DNA of 64,000 nt from Panicum virgatum. Lineage: Eukaryota > Streptophyta > Magnoliopsida > Poales > Poaceae. Shown here piece after piece: positions 11,364-21,556 of the stretch. The stretch is from positions 13,195,714 through 13,259,713 of the forward strand of contig NC_053149.1 in NCBI RefSeq assembly GCF_016808335.1, read 5' to 3'. The notes under the pieces are model-generated. The model saw only the letters and a list, made by a program, of their open reading frames with translations, searched no databases and had not been told where the DNA came from. The number at the start of each line of letters is the position of its first letter. Positions within the stretch are counted from its first letter, which is position 1. The translations under genes and the position numbers were made by a program.

Positions 11364-12487
11364 CGATGCTTCCCATTAGCCACTAGATGGATGAACCTTG
11401 TGTTAACGTCTCCCTCTAAAAGAGTCTTGACCTTAGCTCTCTCATACCACTTGATTTCTTCTCTCAAAAGAAGCACTAAATGCTCTTTTAGATAATGTTT
11501 AAGATTAATGTCCTGATCGGACAGAGGGGCATTCTCAGCCTTCTTATCTAGATCGTCTAAAAGAGCTAAAAGTATCTTCTTCTCTTTTCTATAAGCCCCT
11601 GCTGTATGCTTGGCCCAACCTCTGAGATGTTGTCGGAGCCTACGAATCTTATTCTGCCACCGCTCTAGTGGAGAACGTCCAGAGTTCTCTGATTGCCAAA
11701 TATTTGCAACCACATCATAGAAACCATCCCGTATTAACCAACCTCTCTCAAATTTGAAAGGTCGTTGTTCGGTTTGGTGAGTTGACGCCCCCGTGTTGAG
11801 AACTAGAGGGGTATGGTCAGAAATATTCCTATCTCTTGCTTCAACCGTCGATAGAGGGAACTTATCTTCCCAGTCCGTACTTACAAGAACTCTATCAAGC
11901 TTCTCAAATGTCGGATTGTCTCCAGGTCCCGCCCAAGTATATTGGCGGCCTGACATAACAATCTTCTTGAGATCAAGAGATTCGATAGCAGCATAAAACA
12001 AAGTTGGCTATTTAAACTCAAATTCCCTGGAGCTCTTATCCTCTGGTCTTCTCATTATATTAAAATCCCCCCCCCCCTATGAGATAAGGGAGCGATTCCT
12101 TTGAGCAAGTATTAACCAACTCTGCTAAAAGGGCTTGTTTGTTATGATATTGTGCTGGTCCATAAACTGAATAAAGCACAAATTTGAATCCATCAGCTTT
12201 ACATCTTAAGGTAAATTTCACATAGAAATCTCTCTGAACTATAGCTCCAATATCAAAAACATTTAAATCGACACCAAGAAGGATGCCTCCAGATCTACCG
12301 TGCGGTGCCATACTATGCCAAAGGAACTCATGTCCCCCACACAAGTTTTTAAGGATGTGATCTGGGAAGTCATCGCGACCTGTTTCGGAAAGAGCTATAA
12401 AATTAATTTGCTCCTTCTTAACTAATTCAGCCAAAAATCTGTGTTTAGCCAAGTCTGCAAGACCTCTGCTATTCCAGAATACCCCTT

Positions 12488-13150
12488 TCATTTGAGAAAT
12501 TTGAGAACAATTTTTGAAGGGGTTTTTGGCTTTTTGGGAAGTCTGCCTTTGTTAGGATTTTTGGCAGTGTTATACTTTTTCTTACGGCGGACAGGAGAAA
12601 GATCAATAATGTGATCATTCTTCGTATCCTGCATATTCTCATTTAGAATACCACAAGCGTGGCTGAGAAATGCATCCAATCTATCTTTCCTCTCAACGTC
12701 ACTCTCAACTTGTAGATTATTAGAATTTAACTTACTCTTTTTTTGATTAGCAACAACCACGAACCTATCAACCTCTAGATTTTTTATAGTAACTGTAGAA
12801 GCCTTAACAACATTATCAGTTGACCCTAGGTTGATGCCTACCCTACCAAGGTTTGAAACAATGCGCGAATCAGGAAAGCTGGTAAAAGAAGTACCTGGAG
12901 ATTCGAGGTCCTTTTTCGCAGCCATCCGCGCTGTTTTCTGCAGAGTATGTTCATCAGCCTTTGCTTTGGATCGAGTGCTTCTACGAACTGTGGTTTGCTT
13001 GAGAGTCTCATCCTCCAACTTATTCCCGCCCTTGGCCTTTGGCCTAGTAGCGGGCAGCTTCTTAGCAGCTACATCAGTCGCCTCTGAACCTGTAAAATAG
13101 GCTTCTTGTACAGAATCTGCTTGCACCTCCAGCTCCTTTACCTCCTAGTC
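12488..13150 (-). pseudogene. LINE ORF1, C-terminal part
   Basis: A Lys/Arg-rich open frame (TTVRRSTRSKAKADEHTLQK; LSPVRRKKKYNTAKNPNKGR) ends with a TGA that overlaps the ORF2 ATG as ATGA. Basic composition and position immediately 5' of ORF2 fit the nucleic-acid-binding ORF1 of plant L1 elements. No CCHC zinc knuckle is visible in this piece; it would lie further upstream, where the sequence is interrupted. Confidence 0.65.
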
Positions 13151-13174
13151 CTGCAACGAGAAAAGGGGAACAGG

Positions 13175-13660
13175 CCCCCCCCCCCCCCGCCTGCGCCGTG
13201 TAGCAAGGACACCATGGAGTTGGCGCCGGACACCACCGAAATGCCAGGGGGAGCGGGCGACGAGCCACCCCCCCGGACACGGATTCAGTGCCGTGGCTCC
13301 TTCAAGGCACGTTATGCCTTCTCGTTCCATATCTACCGTGAGTTAGACATCCAACGGCCAGACTAACATACAGCCCAAAACATTATCCATCCACCGATGG
13401 CGCGAGGCAGGGAGGTCCGCGCGCTTTCTTCCCGCGCGCTGCGTCGGTCTCCCGCGCGCCCGGGCGCTGCGCAGCCGCCCTCCTCGGCGTCCCCCGCGCG
13501 CTGCGCGGCGTCCGTCCTCCTCGACGCCCCCCACGCGCTGGTCCGCGGCCACCCTCTGCTCCGCGCGCTCCTCCGAGGAAAGGCTGCCCTCTGCGCCGCG
13601 CGCTCCGACAGGACGCCAGGAGGAGAGGAGGAGAGGAACGCGGCTACCGATAGGACGCCA
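13175..13660. other. GC-rich segment with 14-base C run
   Basis: A 14-base C run at 13175-13188 is followed by CGCGCGCTGCG-rich sequence at 13400-13620. Open frames here reflect composition and carry no recognised domain. Confidence 0.5.
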
Positions 13661-13825
13661 TTGCCAGGTATACTAGCAAGCTATTTTCCTTTTCGTGACC
13701 TAAGTATATGCGTAAGACAGCTAATTTGCTATAGAAGGTTAATTTTTCAATTGTATGGTAGGAAAATCATGTGCTCTAGTTGATTTTGGATCATATTTGT
13801 GCAATTGTGAGTTCTGTGAAAGGCA

Positions 13826-14878
13826 ATGGCGGAATTTGAGAAGGGGACACCTCGAGTTGGTTTAAGATTCAGAAATCCAGATGAGGCTTGTAAGTTTTGG
13901 GTTGCATATGGGGGTTGATAGGCTTTGATGTGAGGAAAAGATATGCAAATGTAAGCAGCTATGATGGCAAAGTGACTTCAGCCAGATTTGTTTGTTCTAA
14001 TGAGGGTCATCGAAGAAAAGGACAAATAAATAATGTGACCAAATGTTTTAGAGCTGAAACAAGAACTGATTGTAAAGCTCGGATGTCTCTTATGTTGAAC
14101 CGAGGTTCAGATGATTATGAAGTCAGTGATGTTGTGCTTGAACACAATCACTTTCTTCACTTACCAGAAACTCGCCATTTGATGGCAACACAAAGAAAAA
14201 TTTCAGAAATACAAGCTTTTGAAATCGAGGCTGCTGATGATTCTGGAATTAGACCAAAAGATGCTCATGAGATGGCTGCTCGTCAAGTTGGTGGACTATT
14301 TAACCTTAGCTACACTTGTCGTGATCGCAAAAATTATTTGCGTACCAAAAGACAAAGGGAGTTGGCTTTTGGACAAGCTGGAAGTATGTTGAAGTATTTT
14401 CATGACAAAATAGCTGAAAACCCATCATTTCAGTATGCTTTGCAACTCGATGTGGAGGAACATATAACCAATATTTTTTAGGGTTGATGCTAAAATGATC
14501 CTTGACTATGCATATTTTGGTGATGTGGTCACATTTGATACTACTTTTGGCACAAACAAAGAATATAGGCCTTTTGGTGTATTTCTTGGGCTCAATCAGT
14601 TTAGAGAGACCACTATTTTTGGTGCTGCCATCTTGTTTGATGAAACAGAGGAAACTTTGTACATGTTGTTGCCACTCATAGCTAATTAATGATATTTTCA
14701 TTGGCAGAAACGAAAGCAAGATGATGGTGTACAGCCCCCAAAGGAAGTGAAGAATAATGCCAGCAACAAAGGAGCAATTATACAAGTTGAAGAGTACAAT
14801 GTTATTGGCAATTTTACCCAACTTGTAACGGCTCCAATTTGTGATGATGATATTCTTCATGTTGGGGATCTGTTCTAG
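13826..14878 (+). pseudogene. FAR1/MULE-type transposase gene, decayed
   Basis: The frame starts MAEFEKGTPRVGLRFRNPDE and then shifts near 13910. FAR1 DNA-binding sequence follows (GFDVRKRYANVSSYDGKVTS; ARFVCSNEGHRRKG; LEHNHFLHLPETRHLM), then VGGLFNLSYTCRDRKNYL. A T run before 14480 adds a second frameshift (NIF then VDAKM). The start of the MULE transposase domain (YFGDVVTFDTTFGTNKE) ends at a stop near 14690, and C-terminal tail codons resume to a TAG at 14876. Most of the catalytic domain and the SWIM zinc finger are deleted. It may be the remains of the transposase of the surrounding AGAGTAAATTG element or a host FRS copy carried in. Confidence 0.8.
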
Positions 14879-15497
14879 TATGTGCAAGGTGGTTAGGTGG
14901 TATTTTGCTAACCATAGTATTTTGTGGGCTAACTATAGCATTTTGTGGCTAAATTGTACATGTGAATGGCCAAGTACTACAATATCAATTTGAGTGACTC
15001 AAGTGCCATGTATCGGTGCTGAACTATGAACGTCACTTACAATGAATTAAAATTAAGCTTTGTTTTATGTTGTGTGTTTGTTAATTTTGTGTGCTTAATT
15101 TTCTATTTGTATGCTAAATAAATACGTCATATGGCTGAAAAATATTAAGATATATTTCATTTGCCTTTGGGAGCCGTCTAAGCAAGGGGACCAGGCATAG
15201 ATGGGTGGGAGAGAAAAGATTGGTGAAGCAAAGGTACATTGTGCCTTTGCCAAGCAAAGGCACTGAATCCACGTCCCCCCCCAGCGCAGCAGCAATCAGC
15301 TGCTGGGAGCCAAAGGTCGGAGATGAGGCATCCTGCAGCGAGGCTAGCGCCCCCTCTCCTGCCGAACTCGAGACCCGAAGAACAGAGCCTCCGGAGGGGC
15401 TCGACTCCACAGCAGATCGGTCCGAATCGGCCGACACCTGGAACTCCTCTGCCGCGACAAGGCCTCCGGAAGAAGCCACCTCGGTAGCAGCGGAGTC

Positions 15498-15848
15498 TGG
15501 ACCTGGGCATGGGCTGCCCGACCCGACGGACCCGACCCAATCCGCCCGAAAATAGCCTGACCCAACTCGACCCGAAGAGTTTGATGGACGGGTTTGGGTC
15601 AAAAATTTTGACCCGGTATGACTGACGGGCCGGACACGGGCTAAAAATTCTGACCCGAAACCCGAAGAAATCCGACATTTTACATAGGCTCGGCCCGACC
15701 CGACCCGAACCCGACCCGACCGGCTGTCGGGTCGGGTGCGGGCTCAATTTTACGGCCCGGCCACCGGGTCAGATCGGGCACGGGCCGCTAAAAAAACACC
15801 GGATTTTTTTTGACCCGACCCGAACCGGTCCGGAGGATGCCCCGGTGT
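15498..15848. mobile_element. hAT-like MITE rich in CCCGACCCG
   Basis: It lies between 9-bp copies of AGCGGAGTC (15489-15497 and 15849-15857). Ends are weakly inverted (ACCTGGGCAT and ATGCCCCGGT). The body is packed with GACCCGACCCGA and GGGTCGGGT motifs, as in non-autonomous hAT elements of grasses. It splits a Ser-rich minus-strand frame that probably belongs to LINE ORF1. Confidence 0.65.
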
Positions 15849-16020
15849 AGCGGAGTCAGATGGCGGTGAAGAAGCCCCCGCGCAGATAGACTGAACCCGA
15901 GGCGAGCCAGACACAGAAGGGGTCCCTTCACCCGCACTGGTGCCGTGCGCGTCAGCCGAGGTCTCCACCTCTGGTATCTCCGTCCTGGACTGGAAAAAAA
16001 CAGTAGAAGAGTGTACCTTA

Positions 16021-16330
16021 GGCCCTGTTTAGTTCCACGAGGTGTGAACGTAAATTTTTTTCGACGGAATCTTACCAATTTGAAGTATTAAATGAAGTCA
16101 ATTTACAAAACTTTTTCACAGATGGATTGTAAATCGCGAGACGAATCTAATGATGCTAATTAATCACTGTAGCAAAGCATCAATTAATTACCGTCATTAG
16201 ATTCGTCTCGAAAAATTACACCCATCTCTGAAAAGATTTTACAAATAGACTTCATTTAGTACTCTATGCATACAAGATTCTCTTATCGAAAAACATGTGC
16301 GAAAAATTTTCTCGCTAACCAAACACGGCC
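16021..16330. mobile_element. MITE, GGCCCTGTTTAG family, copy 2
   Basis: The left end GGCCCTGTTTAGTTCC and the right end CTAACCAAACACGGCC are inverted repeats. The interior (AATCGCGAGACGAATCTAAT and TTAGATTCGTCTCG) matches the copy at 6676. Like that copy it has no clear target duplication. Confidence 0.8.
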
Positions 16331-16746
16331 GAAGGCTCCGCAGCGGCATCCAAGTTGACAGCCCCTGCCCGGAGGACGCGTACCTCCTCCCGAAGCCTGT
16401 CCATTGCCAGGAACAGCACAGGTTGAGCGCCGGATGGAGCCCCATGATTCCCTGCGCCGCTGCCTCTGGACGCTTGAGCACCTCCCTGGCCGGCGCCCGA
16501 GTTACCTCCCCTGGGAACGGCACCACCCGAGCCCCGACCACCTTGGCCATTGCCAGAGCCTCCCGCACCAGCGGCCGCAGATCTACCTCCTCCTCCTGGG
16601 CCGCCGCGACCACGCTGACAGCGGCCAGGAGCCACACCACGGCCAGGCGGGCCATGGCCCCGATTTCTTCCCCGATGTCCACCTGCCATGAGCGCAGCGA
16701 GGTATGATCTCAAAGATGAAATTGGGAGAGTTGAATTGGGTACCAA
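16331..16746 (-). CDS. Gly/Arg-rich frame, possible LINE ORF1 N terminus
   Basis: The minus strand encodes a glycine- and arginine-rich stretch followed by a short amphipathic helix (MDRLREEVRVLRAG). Grass L1 ORF1 proteins often begin this way, and the frame runs in the LINE direction, but no diagnostic domain is present. The MITE at 16021 ends the frame. Low-complexity GC-rich DNA could produce it by chance. Confidence 0.3.
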
Positions 16747-17132
16747 CGTAGGATTGACGAGGCGGCGCTTAGGTTTTCCAATGACAGGTTCAGTTGCGGC
16801 ACGGAGCGGCCCAACCCGAGGCGTGTGGCGAGTCGACCCCGAGTCTGGTCGGCCTGACCGATTCCAAAATTGAATCCGCAGAGATTTCGGATCAGCGCAA
16901 TCACCACCCCTCTAACCAGAAGCTCCGCCGCTAGCCATCTTCAATGCCGGGATGAGGAAATCCCCCAAAGTCCTCGCCGGCGTGGTCCTCAGTGGAGGTA
17001 GCGGCCCTTTCCACATCTTTTTCCATGGTGGCTAAACCCTGCCAGGAGAGGGCAGTGAGGATCCATGCTCCTTCCTCCTCGCCTGAGATGGAGGAGACGG
17101 CGCAGTATCCTTGCCTGAATGCGCCGCAGCGG

Positions 17133-17266
17133 GTGGCCGCGAAGCCGGAGAAGGAACCGAACGCCGGTGCGACTGAGCCAAGACGTCAGCATCACCAAGG
17201 TGGCCGCGAAGCCGGAGAAGGAACCGAACGCCGGTGCGACTGAGCCAAGACGTCAGCATCACCAAG
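17133..17266. repeat. Exact 67-bp tandem duplication
   Basis: The unit beginning GTGGCCGCGAAGCCGGAGAA at 17133 is repeated without visible change at 17200. The 67-bp period shifts frame. Confidence 0.9.
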
Positions 17267-17559
17267 GCCCTCACAATCAGAATCGGAGTCAGAATCCCAA
17301 AACTTCCCTGTTCGTGCGCAAAGAGGCGCACTCGAACAGAGCAAAATCTCCTCTCTAGCCAAGAGCATCTTCTGCTTGTCGAACTCAAGATCGAGTTGTC
17401 GCGATGGTTCCTTCGCCGTGACTTGTCGCAGCGCCTTCCGAACCGACGGGGCAACCGGCATCACCGCGGACACCTACGCTCGCCCCGGCGCCCTTCGGTT
17501 GATCTTCGCCACTGCGCTCTCGACAGGGCCGCCGGTTCCAAGATTGTCCCTAAACTTTC

Positions 17560-19245
17560 AAATCGTGCATAACTCTGGTAAGTGTTTCATCGGAGGCCCC
17601 AAAAACGCCACGCAAGCGTTTGAAGACAACATGACATACCACGTGGCGCCATGGTGGTAAAAATTTACAAAAATCCTCCCCAATTTCATGGCATTAAAAC
17701 ACATGGCACATCATCAGTTTTTGCTGAGTTGGCGAGGTAATTAAGAGGAGAGAGAGGTGAGAAGCGTTTCATGGTGATGAAACAATGTTGGCCCGATTAC
17801 CAAGCCACATGAAACCGAACGAAACTCCCACCGAGACCCTCTTCGTTTCATCGCCGGATCTCCTACTCCGGCTGCGTGCGCTCGCGCCGTCTCCACCTCC
17901 GACCAGTCCACGCCAAATCCCACCCTCCCCGCTTCCAAATCGCCGGGCAAATCACGCCCTACCCGCTCCCCTTGCTCACAGATCCCCTTTCCTTGCTGCA
18001 AGTGCTCGCCGACTGGCCAAGTTCAGCAACGGTCGTCCCTCACCTCGAGCTTGGCGTAGGGGATATGTCTTTCCATTGCCAAGGCAAACGACCTTCCCTG
18101 CTCGGACATGGCTCGGCAAAGCGTGGCGCCGCCACTTATTCTCCGACGGCTCCAACACTGGCGGCGGCAGAGCCACCGCAGCCCACCTCCCAACTGGTCC
18201 ATGGTGGCCTGGATGTGGAGTTAGCAGCGCCAACTCGTCATCCCCACATGAAAACCATCCCTCAAATCCATGGTAATCTCTAGAAACGTAGATTTGCTTT
18301 CCATTTTAATTTAGCCTCGTGCTAGTAGTTGTATTGTGCTCGTTAGCTGTTGGCTGAAATGCCTCCGTGAATGCCTCTGTAGTCTGTACTAGGCTAGTTA
18401 GCTGTTGTACTGAATGTGTGTTGGTTTAGTTTTCTCCCAATCTTATGAATGTCTTGTAGATCATACAAATGTTCTGCCTTAAAATTGTCTCTTTTTCCCC
18501 AATCTTTACAATGATGATCCTGTCCTGCTCATCTGAATGCTACTCACGCCGGACCCCCACCGGGAAATTGATCACCTGTACATTGTTTACTTGATTTCAT
18601 ATGATGGTGTTTCTTTATAGTTCACTAAAATGTAGTGGCACAGATGACCAAACATTGCAACTTAGTAGTAATAGACATCTATATTTTGATGTATCAATTG
18701 TATTCACATTGTAGCAAAAACATTGTTTCAGCTTCAATGTTTGGCACTTCGGAGCATCAAGTGGTTTGTGTTTTTAGGGAACAAAATGGCAAGAAAAATG
18801 AAGATGGAAGGCTTGAGGAGATGGACAAAATTCTGAATGCCATTTGGTCCATATCCAAATGTGAAACAGACTTTAGCTATTTAGTTCAATACTTCGTATC
18901 AATGCGAAATTGATCCATATCCAAATGTCAAACTGCTCTGAACCTTGGTAGTGCATCTTGTCAGACACGTTAAACTGCTCCACTTATGAATTGTGAGTTG
19001 CCTGACATGGTGATAGTTTTATCCGAGGAACATGAAGACGAAAATCCAGCATGCAACACTATTGATCACATAAATCACATGGCACAGTTGATCACATCAC
19101 TATATAAGAATTAAATGTTGCTTTGTATCTATAAAACTGTGTAATGAAACTATGCACTGAGAAAAATCGTTTCATCCTAGTGTCAAGCTAACATAGCACT
19201 CTTGGTAACAGTGCGATGAAATCAAGCACTGAGAATGGCCTTAAT
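17560..19245. mobile_element. Probable non-autonomous transposon with GATGAAAC motifs
   Basis: The right boundary reads (reverse complement) GGCCATTCTCAGTGCTTGAT with several TTTCATC/GATGAAA motifs, and GATGAAAC motifs also lie near 17770-17840. Together these resemble the ends of a common grass DNA transposon. The interior 17800-18290 is GC-rich with no recognised domain. Boundaries, especially on the left, are uncertain. Confidence 0.35.
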
Positions 19246-20004
19246 GTCTTCTCCCTCCTCTCCTCCCCCTCCGCAATCTCATGCTCCTGCCCGAGCTTCC
19301 CGAGGGTAAGACAAGCGCGCCTGTTGCTCATCCTCCGCTCGACATGGTCTGCCTCCGTTGCCGGCTCGTCATCCTCCTTCATGACGCTCATCCTCGTTTC
19401 TTCTCCGTCGATGGGCTCGCGTGCCGCAAGCATAGCTCCATCATCCAGCATGCCCCCGACACGGCAAGGCCGCCGCCCTCCTCCCATTCATTCCATCCTG
19501 CCGACACACTCCCACAGGCACAGCCGCACGGCATCCCGCCCCAATCTCGCCCATGTGGCCGTCTTGGGTGAAGACACGCAGCTCCGACTCTGCCGCGGCG
19601 TCCACCTCCAGGCCCTCGTCACCGCCGGCTTGTCCCCGCGCCTCTCCTTCGCCTCCTCGTCCCTCAAGGACCTCCGAACGCTACTCACGCCGGACCCCCA
19701 CCGGGAATCCTCCACCTCCCCGTCGCCTCGCGTGTTCCATCGCATTCGCGTCGCGGCCTCCGCGCTCCGAGGGCTCTGCACGCTCCATCTCGCTTCGAGT
19801 GGCCTCGAAGAAGCAGCGCGCAGGCCGCCGCCACGCCGGCAGTGCGGGCCGCAGGCGCTGCGCAGGCTACCGCTGCCGATTGTGTGGGCCGTCGCCGCTG
19901 CCGCGCGCAAGCCGTGCGGGCCGCCGTCGCTGCGCCAGCTGCCGCTGCGTCTGTCGTGCGGGCCTCCACCGTGCGCAGGCTGCCGCCGTGACGGTCGCAG
20001 CTAG
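19216..20004 (+). CDS. Unrecognised 262-codon frame, possibly captured exon
   Basis: A plus-strand open frame has a low-complexity Ser/Pro start, then a less biased stretch (LGEDTQLRLCRGVHLQALVT; SLKDLRTLLTPDPHRESSTS; VFHRIRVAASALRGLCTL) that looks like genuine protein, then a Pro/Arg/Cys-rich tail. I do not recognise the family. It lies just inside the right end of the AGAGTAAATTG element, a usual place for host fragments captured by Mutator-like elements. Splice sites were not found and expression is unknown. Confidence 0.3.
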   Translation: MKSSTENGLNVFSLLSSPSAISCSCPSFPRVRQARLLLILRSTWSASVAGSSSSFMTLILVSSPSMGSRAASIAPSSSMPPTRQGRRPPPIHSILPTHSHRHSRTASRPNLAHVAVLGEDTQLRLCRGVHLQALVTAGLSPRLSFASSSLKDLRTLLTPDPHRESSTSPSPRVFHRIRVAASALRGLCTLHLASSGLEEAARRPPPRRQCGPQALRRLPLPIVWAVAAAARKPCGPPSLRQLPLRLSCGPPPCAGCRRDGRS

Positions 20005-20060
20005 AGCGCTAGCACGAGCTTCGCCATGGCCGCCGGGCAGAGGTGCTCCACGGAAAGGAG

Positions 20061-20061
<1 letters not shown>

Positions 20062-20142
<81 letters not shown>
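20062..20142. repeat. (GA)40 microsatellite
   Basis: About 80 bases of uninterrupted GA repeat. Long open frames across it on both strands are artefacts. Confidence 0.97.
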
Positions 20143-20148
<6 letters not shown>

Positions 20149-20924
20149 AGTGAGGAGGAGCAGCAGGTGGGCGGCGCGGAGCTCGACGAGCGGCTTCGGT
20201 AGGTGGGCGCGGAGGGCCAGGCATGGTGGGGCATCGCCAGCGGGCATGAGGCCGCCGCCGCGGGCCTGCACACCGTGCTCGAGTAGCTCCTCCTCCCGGC
20301 GCGCAGATGCGAGGCCGCGGACCTCCGCGCCGAGTTCCGGGAGCACACTGCACACCCATGGCTGTCGCCGGTGCCAGAGAGAGAGAGAGATTGGAGAGCG
20401 AGGAAGAAATTTTGCAGGGGGATTTTTGCAGATGCTTTCCACCGTGGCGTCACATGGCCCGTCGTCTTCGGACGTTTGTGTGACATGTGTTTGGGACCTC
20501 AGATGAAACAATTAACCGAGTTTAGAAATCTAGATGCACGATTTGAGAGCTCAGGGACCTAACCGTAATCTCAGGACAAGTTTGGGGACTTGCGGTGCAA
20601 TTTACTCTACAAAATAAGATTTCACTTGAGTATATTTCATTAAAAAAAGTATTTATGACATACAGGTCCCACATGTCATACATGCAATGTTGGCAAGTTT
20701 TGGTATAGTTATAATCCAAACATCCTTTTCTTCACATTTGCCCATGAATTGGTATGGTTACAAACCAAACTCTATTCTTTTGCCCGTGATTTGGTAACAC
20801 CCACGTTTTGGCAACACCAAATTTTGGTAAGGCTCATACGCGTAACAAACCAAAGAAGCCCAATATGCATGTTTGTCATGAGAGAAGCTAGGATAAGTAA
20901 GGAAAGGGAAATAAAATCACTCAC

Positions 20925-21556
20925 AAGGTCAACCACAACCGGATCTTTTAAGTACTCGCTGGAAATTTTTCTTATCCAAGAAGGCATTGTTGCAGAAAAC
21001 AGCATACTCTGACGGTTCTGTGGCAAATGCTCCATGATCACCTCAACATCTTCATCAAAACCCACAGCCAGCATCTGGTCAACTTCATCTAGAACCACAA
21101 ACAGGATCTTTGAAAGGTTCAGAACACCTCTTCTCAAAAGATCGATAAGCCGACCTGGTGTTCCAACTACAATGTCCACACCGTAGTTAAGACTTCTCAT
21201 TTGCTGATTGACGGGAACACCTCCATAGACACAGAGAGTGTCCGATGGAGCAGATTCTCTAAATTCCTTCTCAACCTGTCGGGCGAGCTCTCTTGTCGGT
21301 GCCAACACTATGGCTAAAGGGTTCCTGCCCCTTCTGCGAGCACCTCACTATGTAATTATTACCATAAATCCGACCCTTTACCTGGAAGGCAAATGAAAAG
21401 GATTGTGGAATATGAAAGAGAAACTAACCCATGCTTATCATTTTGTCTGATAATTCTGTCCATGATAGGAATACCAAAGGCCAAGGTCTTTCCGGTCCCA
21501 GTTCGAGCGCGGCCAATCATGTCTTTTCCTTGCATAGCCGGCTCAAGAACAGCCCT
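20925..21556 (-). pseudogene. DEAD-box RNA helicase, N-terminal core exons (RH9/RH53-like)
   Basis: Two exons join in phase. Exon 21556-21429 (after GCTGTCCAG) carries [20 protein letters not shown] ending in the Walker A box [10 protein letters not shown]. Exon 21333-20925 (after CTCGCAG, donor GTGAGTG) carries [15 protein letters not shown], motif II and SAT (LFSATMP). Motif II reads DEVD instead of DEAD. The family is plant mitochondrial RH9/RH53, ATP-dependent RNA unwinding. The exon with the start and Q motif is not seen upstream. The following exons (motifs IV-V) are absent before the C-terminal exons at 6562. A 14-kb transposon nest fills the gap, so this is a disrupted gene. Confidence 0.8.

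Larger units (their letters stand above)
7727..12491 (-). pseudogene. LINE ORF2: endonuclease, reverse transcriptase, zf-RVT
   Basis: From the N terminus the order is: an APE-type endonuclease (MKGVFWNSRGLADLAKHRF; ISDHTPLVL near its end), the reverse transcriptase (YRPICVLNVSFKIFTKV; TGFMPGRNI), the catalytic box ILQYADDT near 9330, and a zf-RVT zinc-binding domain (KIPLKIKIFLWYLQRGV; HLFLDCPYA). The reading frame breaks at an 11-base C run (12067-12077), where LIGGDFN is expected. It also breaks at the (AT)n(GT)n tract, within RT, and at the 1-kb transposon insertion that separates the palm from the YADD box. It cannot encode a working protein as assembled. Confidence 0.9.
7605..16746 (-). 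mobile_element. L1-type LINE, decayed and interrupted
   Basis: A non-LTR retrotransposon lies on the minus strand. The 3' end is an A run (TTTTTTTT on the plus strand near 7605). ORF2 covers 12491 to 7727 and ORF1 ends at 12488, so the ORF1 stop and ORF2 start share ATGA. ORF1-like sequence appears to continue to about 16746 but is broken by the FAR1-like segment and two MITEs; that extension is inferred from strand and low-complexity Ser/Gly-rich composition. A hAT-like element (9413-10444) and a microsatellite (11290-11357) interrupt ORF2. Confidence 0.75.
7558..20614. mobile_element. Inner 13-kb element or nest with AGAGTAAATTG ends
   Basis: The left end TAGAGTAAATTGTACCCTAA and the reverse complement of the right end TAGAGTAAATTGCACCGCAA match, and similarity continues (AAGTCC..AAACTTGTCC..AGATT) for about 45 bp. 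Inside are a LINE, a FAR1/MULE-like gene remnant, MITEs and a GC-rich region. It could be a Mutator-like element whose transposase is the remnant at 13826-14878. No clean 9-bp target duplication is visible, so the superfamily is unproven. Confidence 0.5.
7203..20862. mobile_element. Outer transposon, split by nested insertions
   Basis: The left end reads GGGTGTGTTTAGTTTGCTAC. The right end, reverse complemented, reads GGGCTTCTTTGGTTTGTTAC. Both are followed by related AAATTTTGG/CCAAATTTTGG-rich sequence, so they look like the two ends of one inverted-repeat element about 600 bp long. AAT flanks both ends, a possible 3-bp target duplication. It is interrupted from about 7558 to 20614 and sits inside the helicase gene. 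Treating the two ends as partners is inference from sequence similarity and symmetry. Confidence 0.5.

Noticed and set aside
13343..13783. GC-rich frame beginning MARGREVRALSSRALRRS
   Set aside because: CGCG-rich low-complexity sequence, no homologous pattern recognised, open in several frames.
15114..15968. Frames through the CCCGACCCG-rich segment
   Set aside because: Created by the hAT-like MITE and its short repeats; they switch composition exactly at the element borders.
6676..16330. 3-bp or 8-bp target duplications for the two GGCCCTGTTTAG MITEs
   Set aside because: Flanks were compared directly and do not match convincingly, so the superfamily was left open.
19867..20511. Long minus-strand open frames across (GA)n
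   Set aside because: They translate to Leu/Ser or Glu/Arg dipeptide runs created by the microsatellite.
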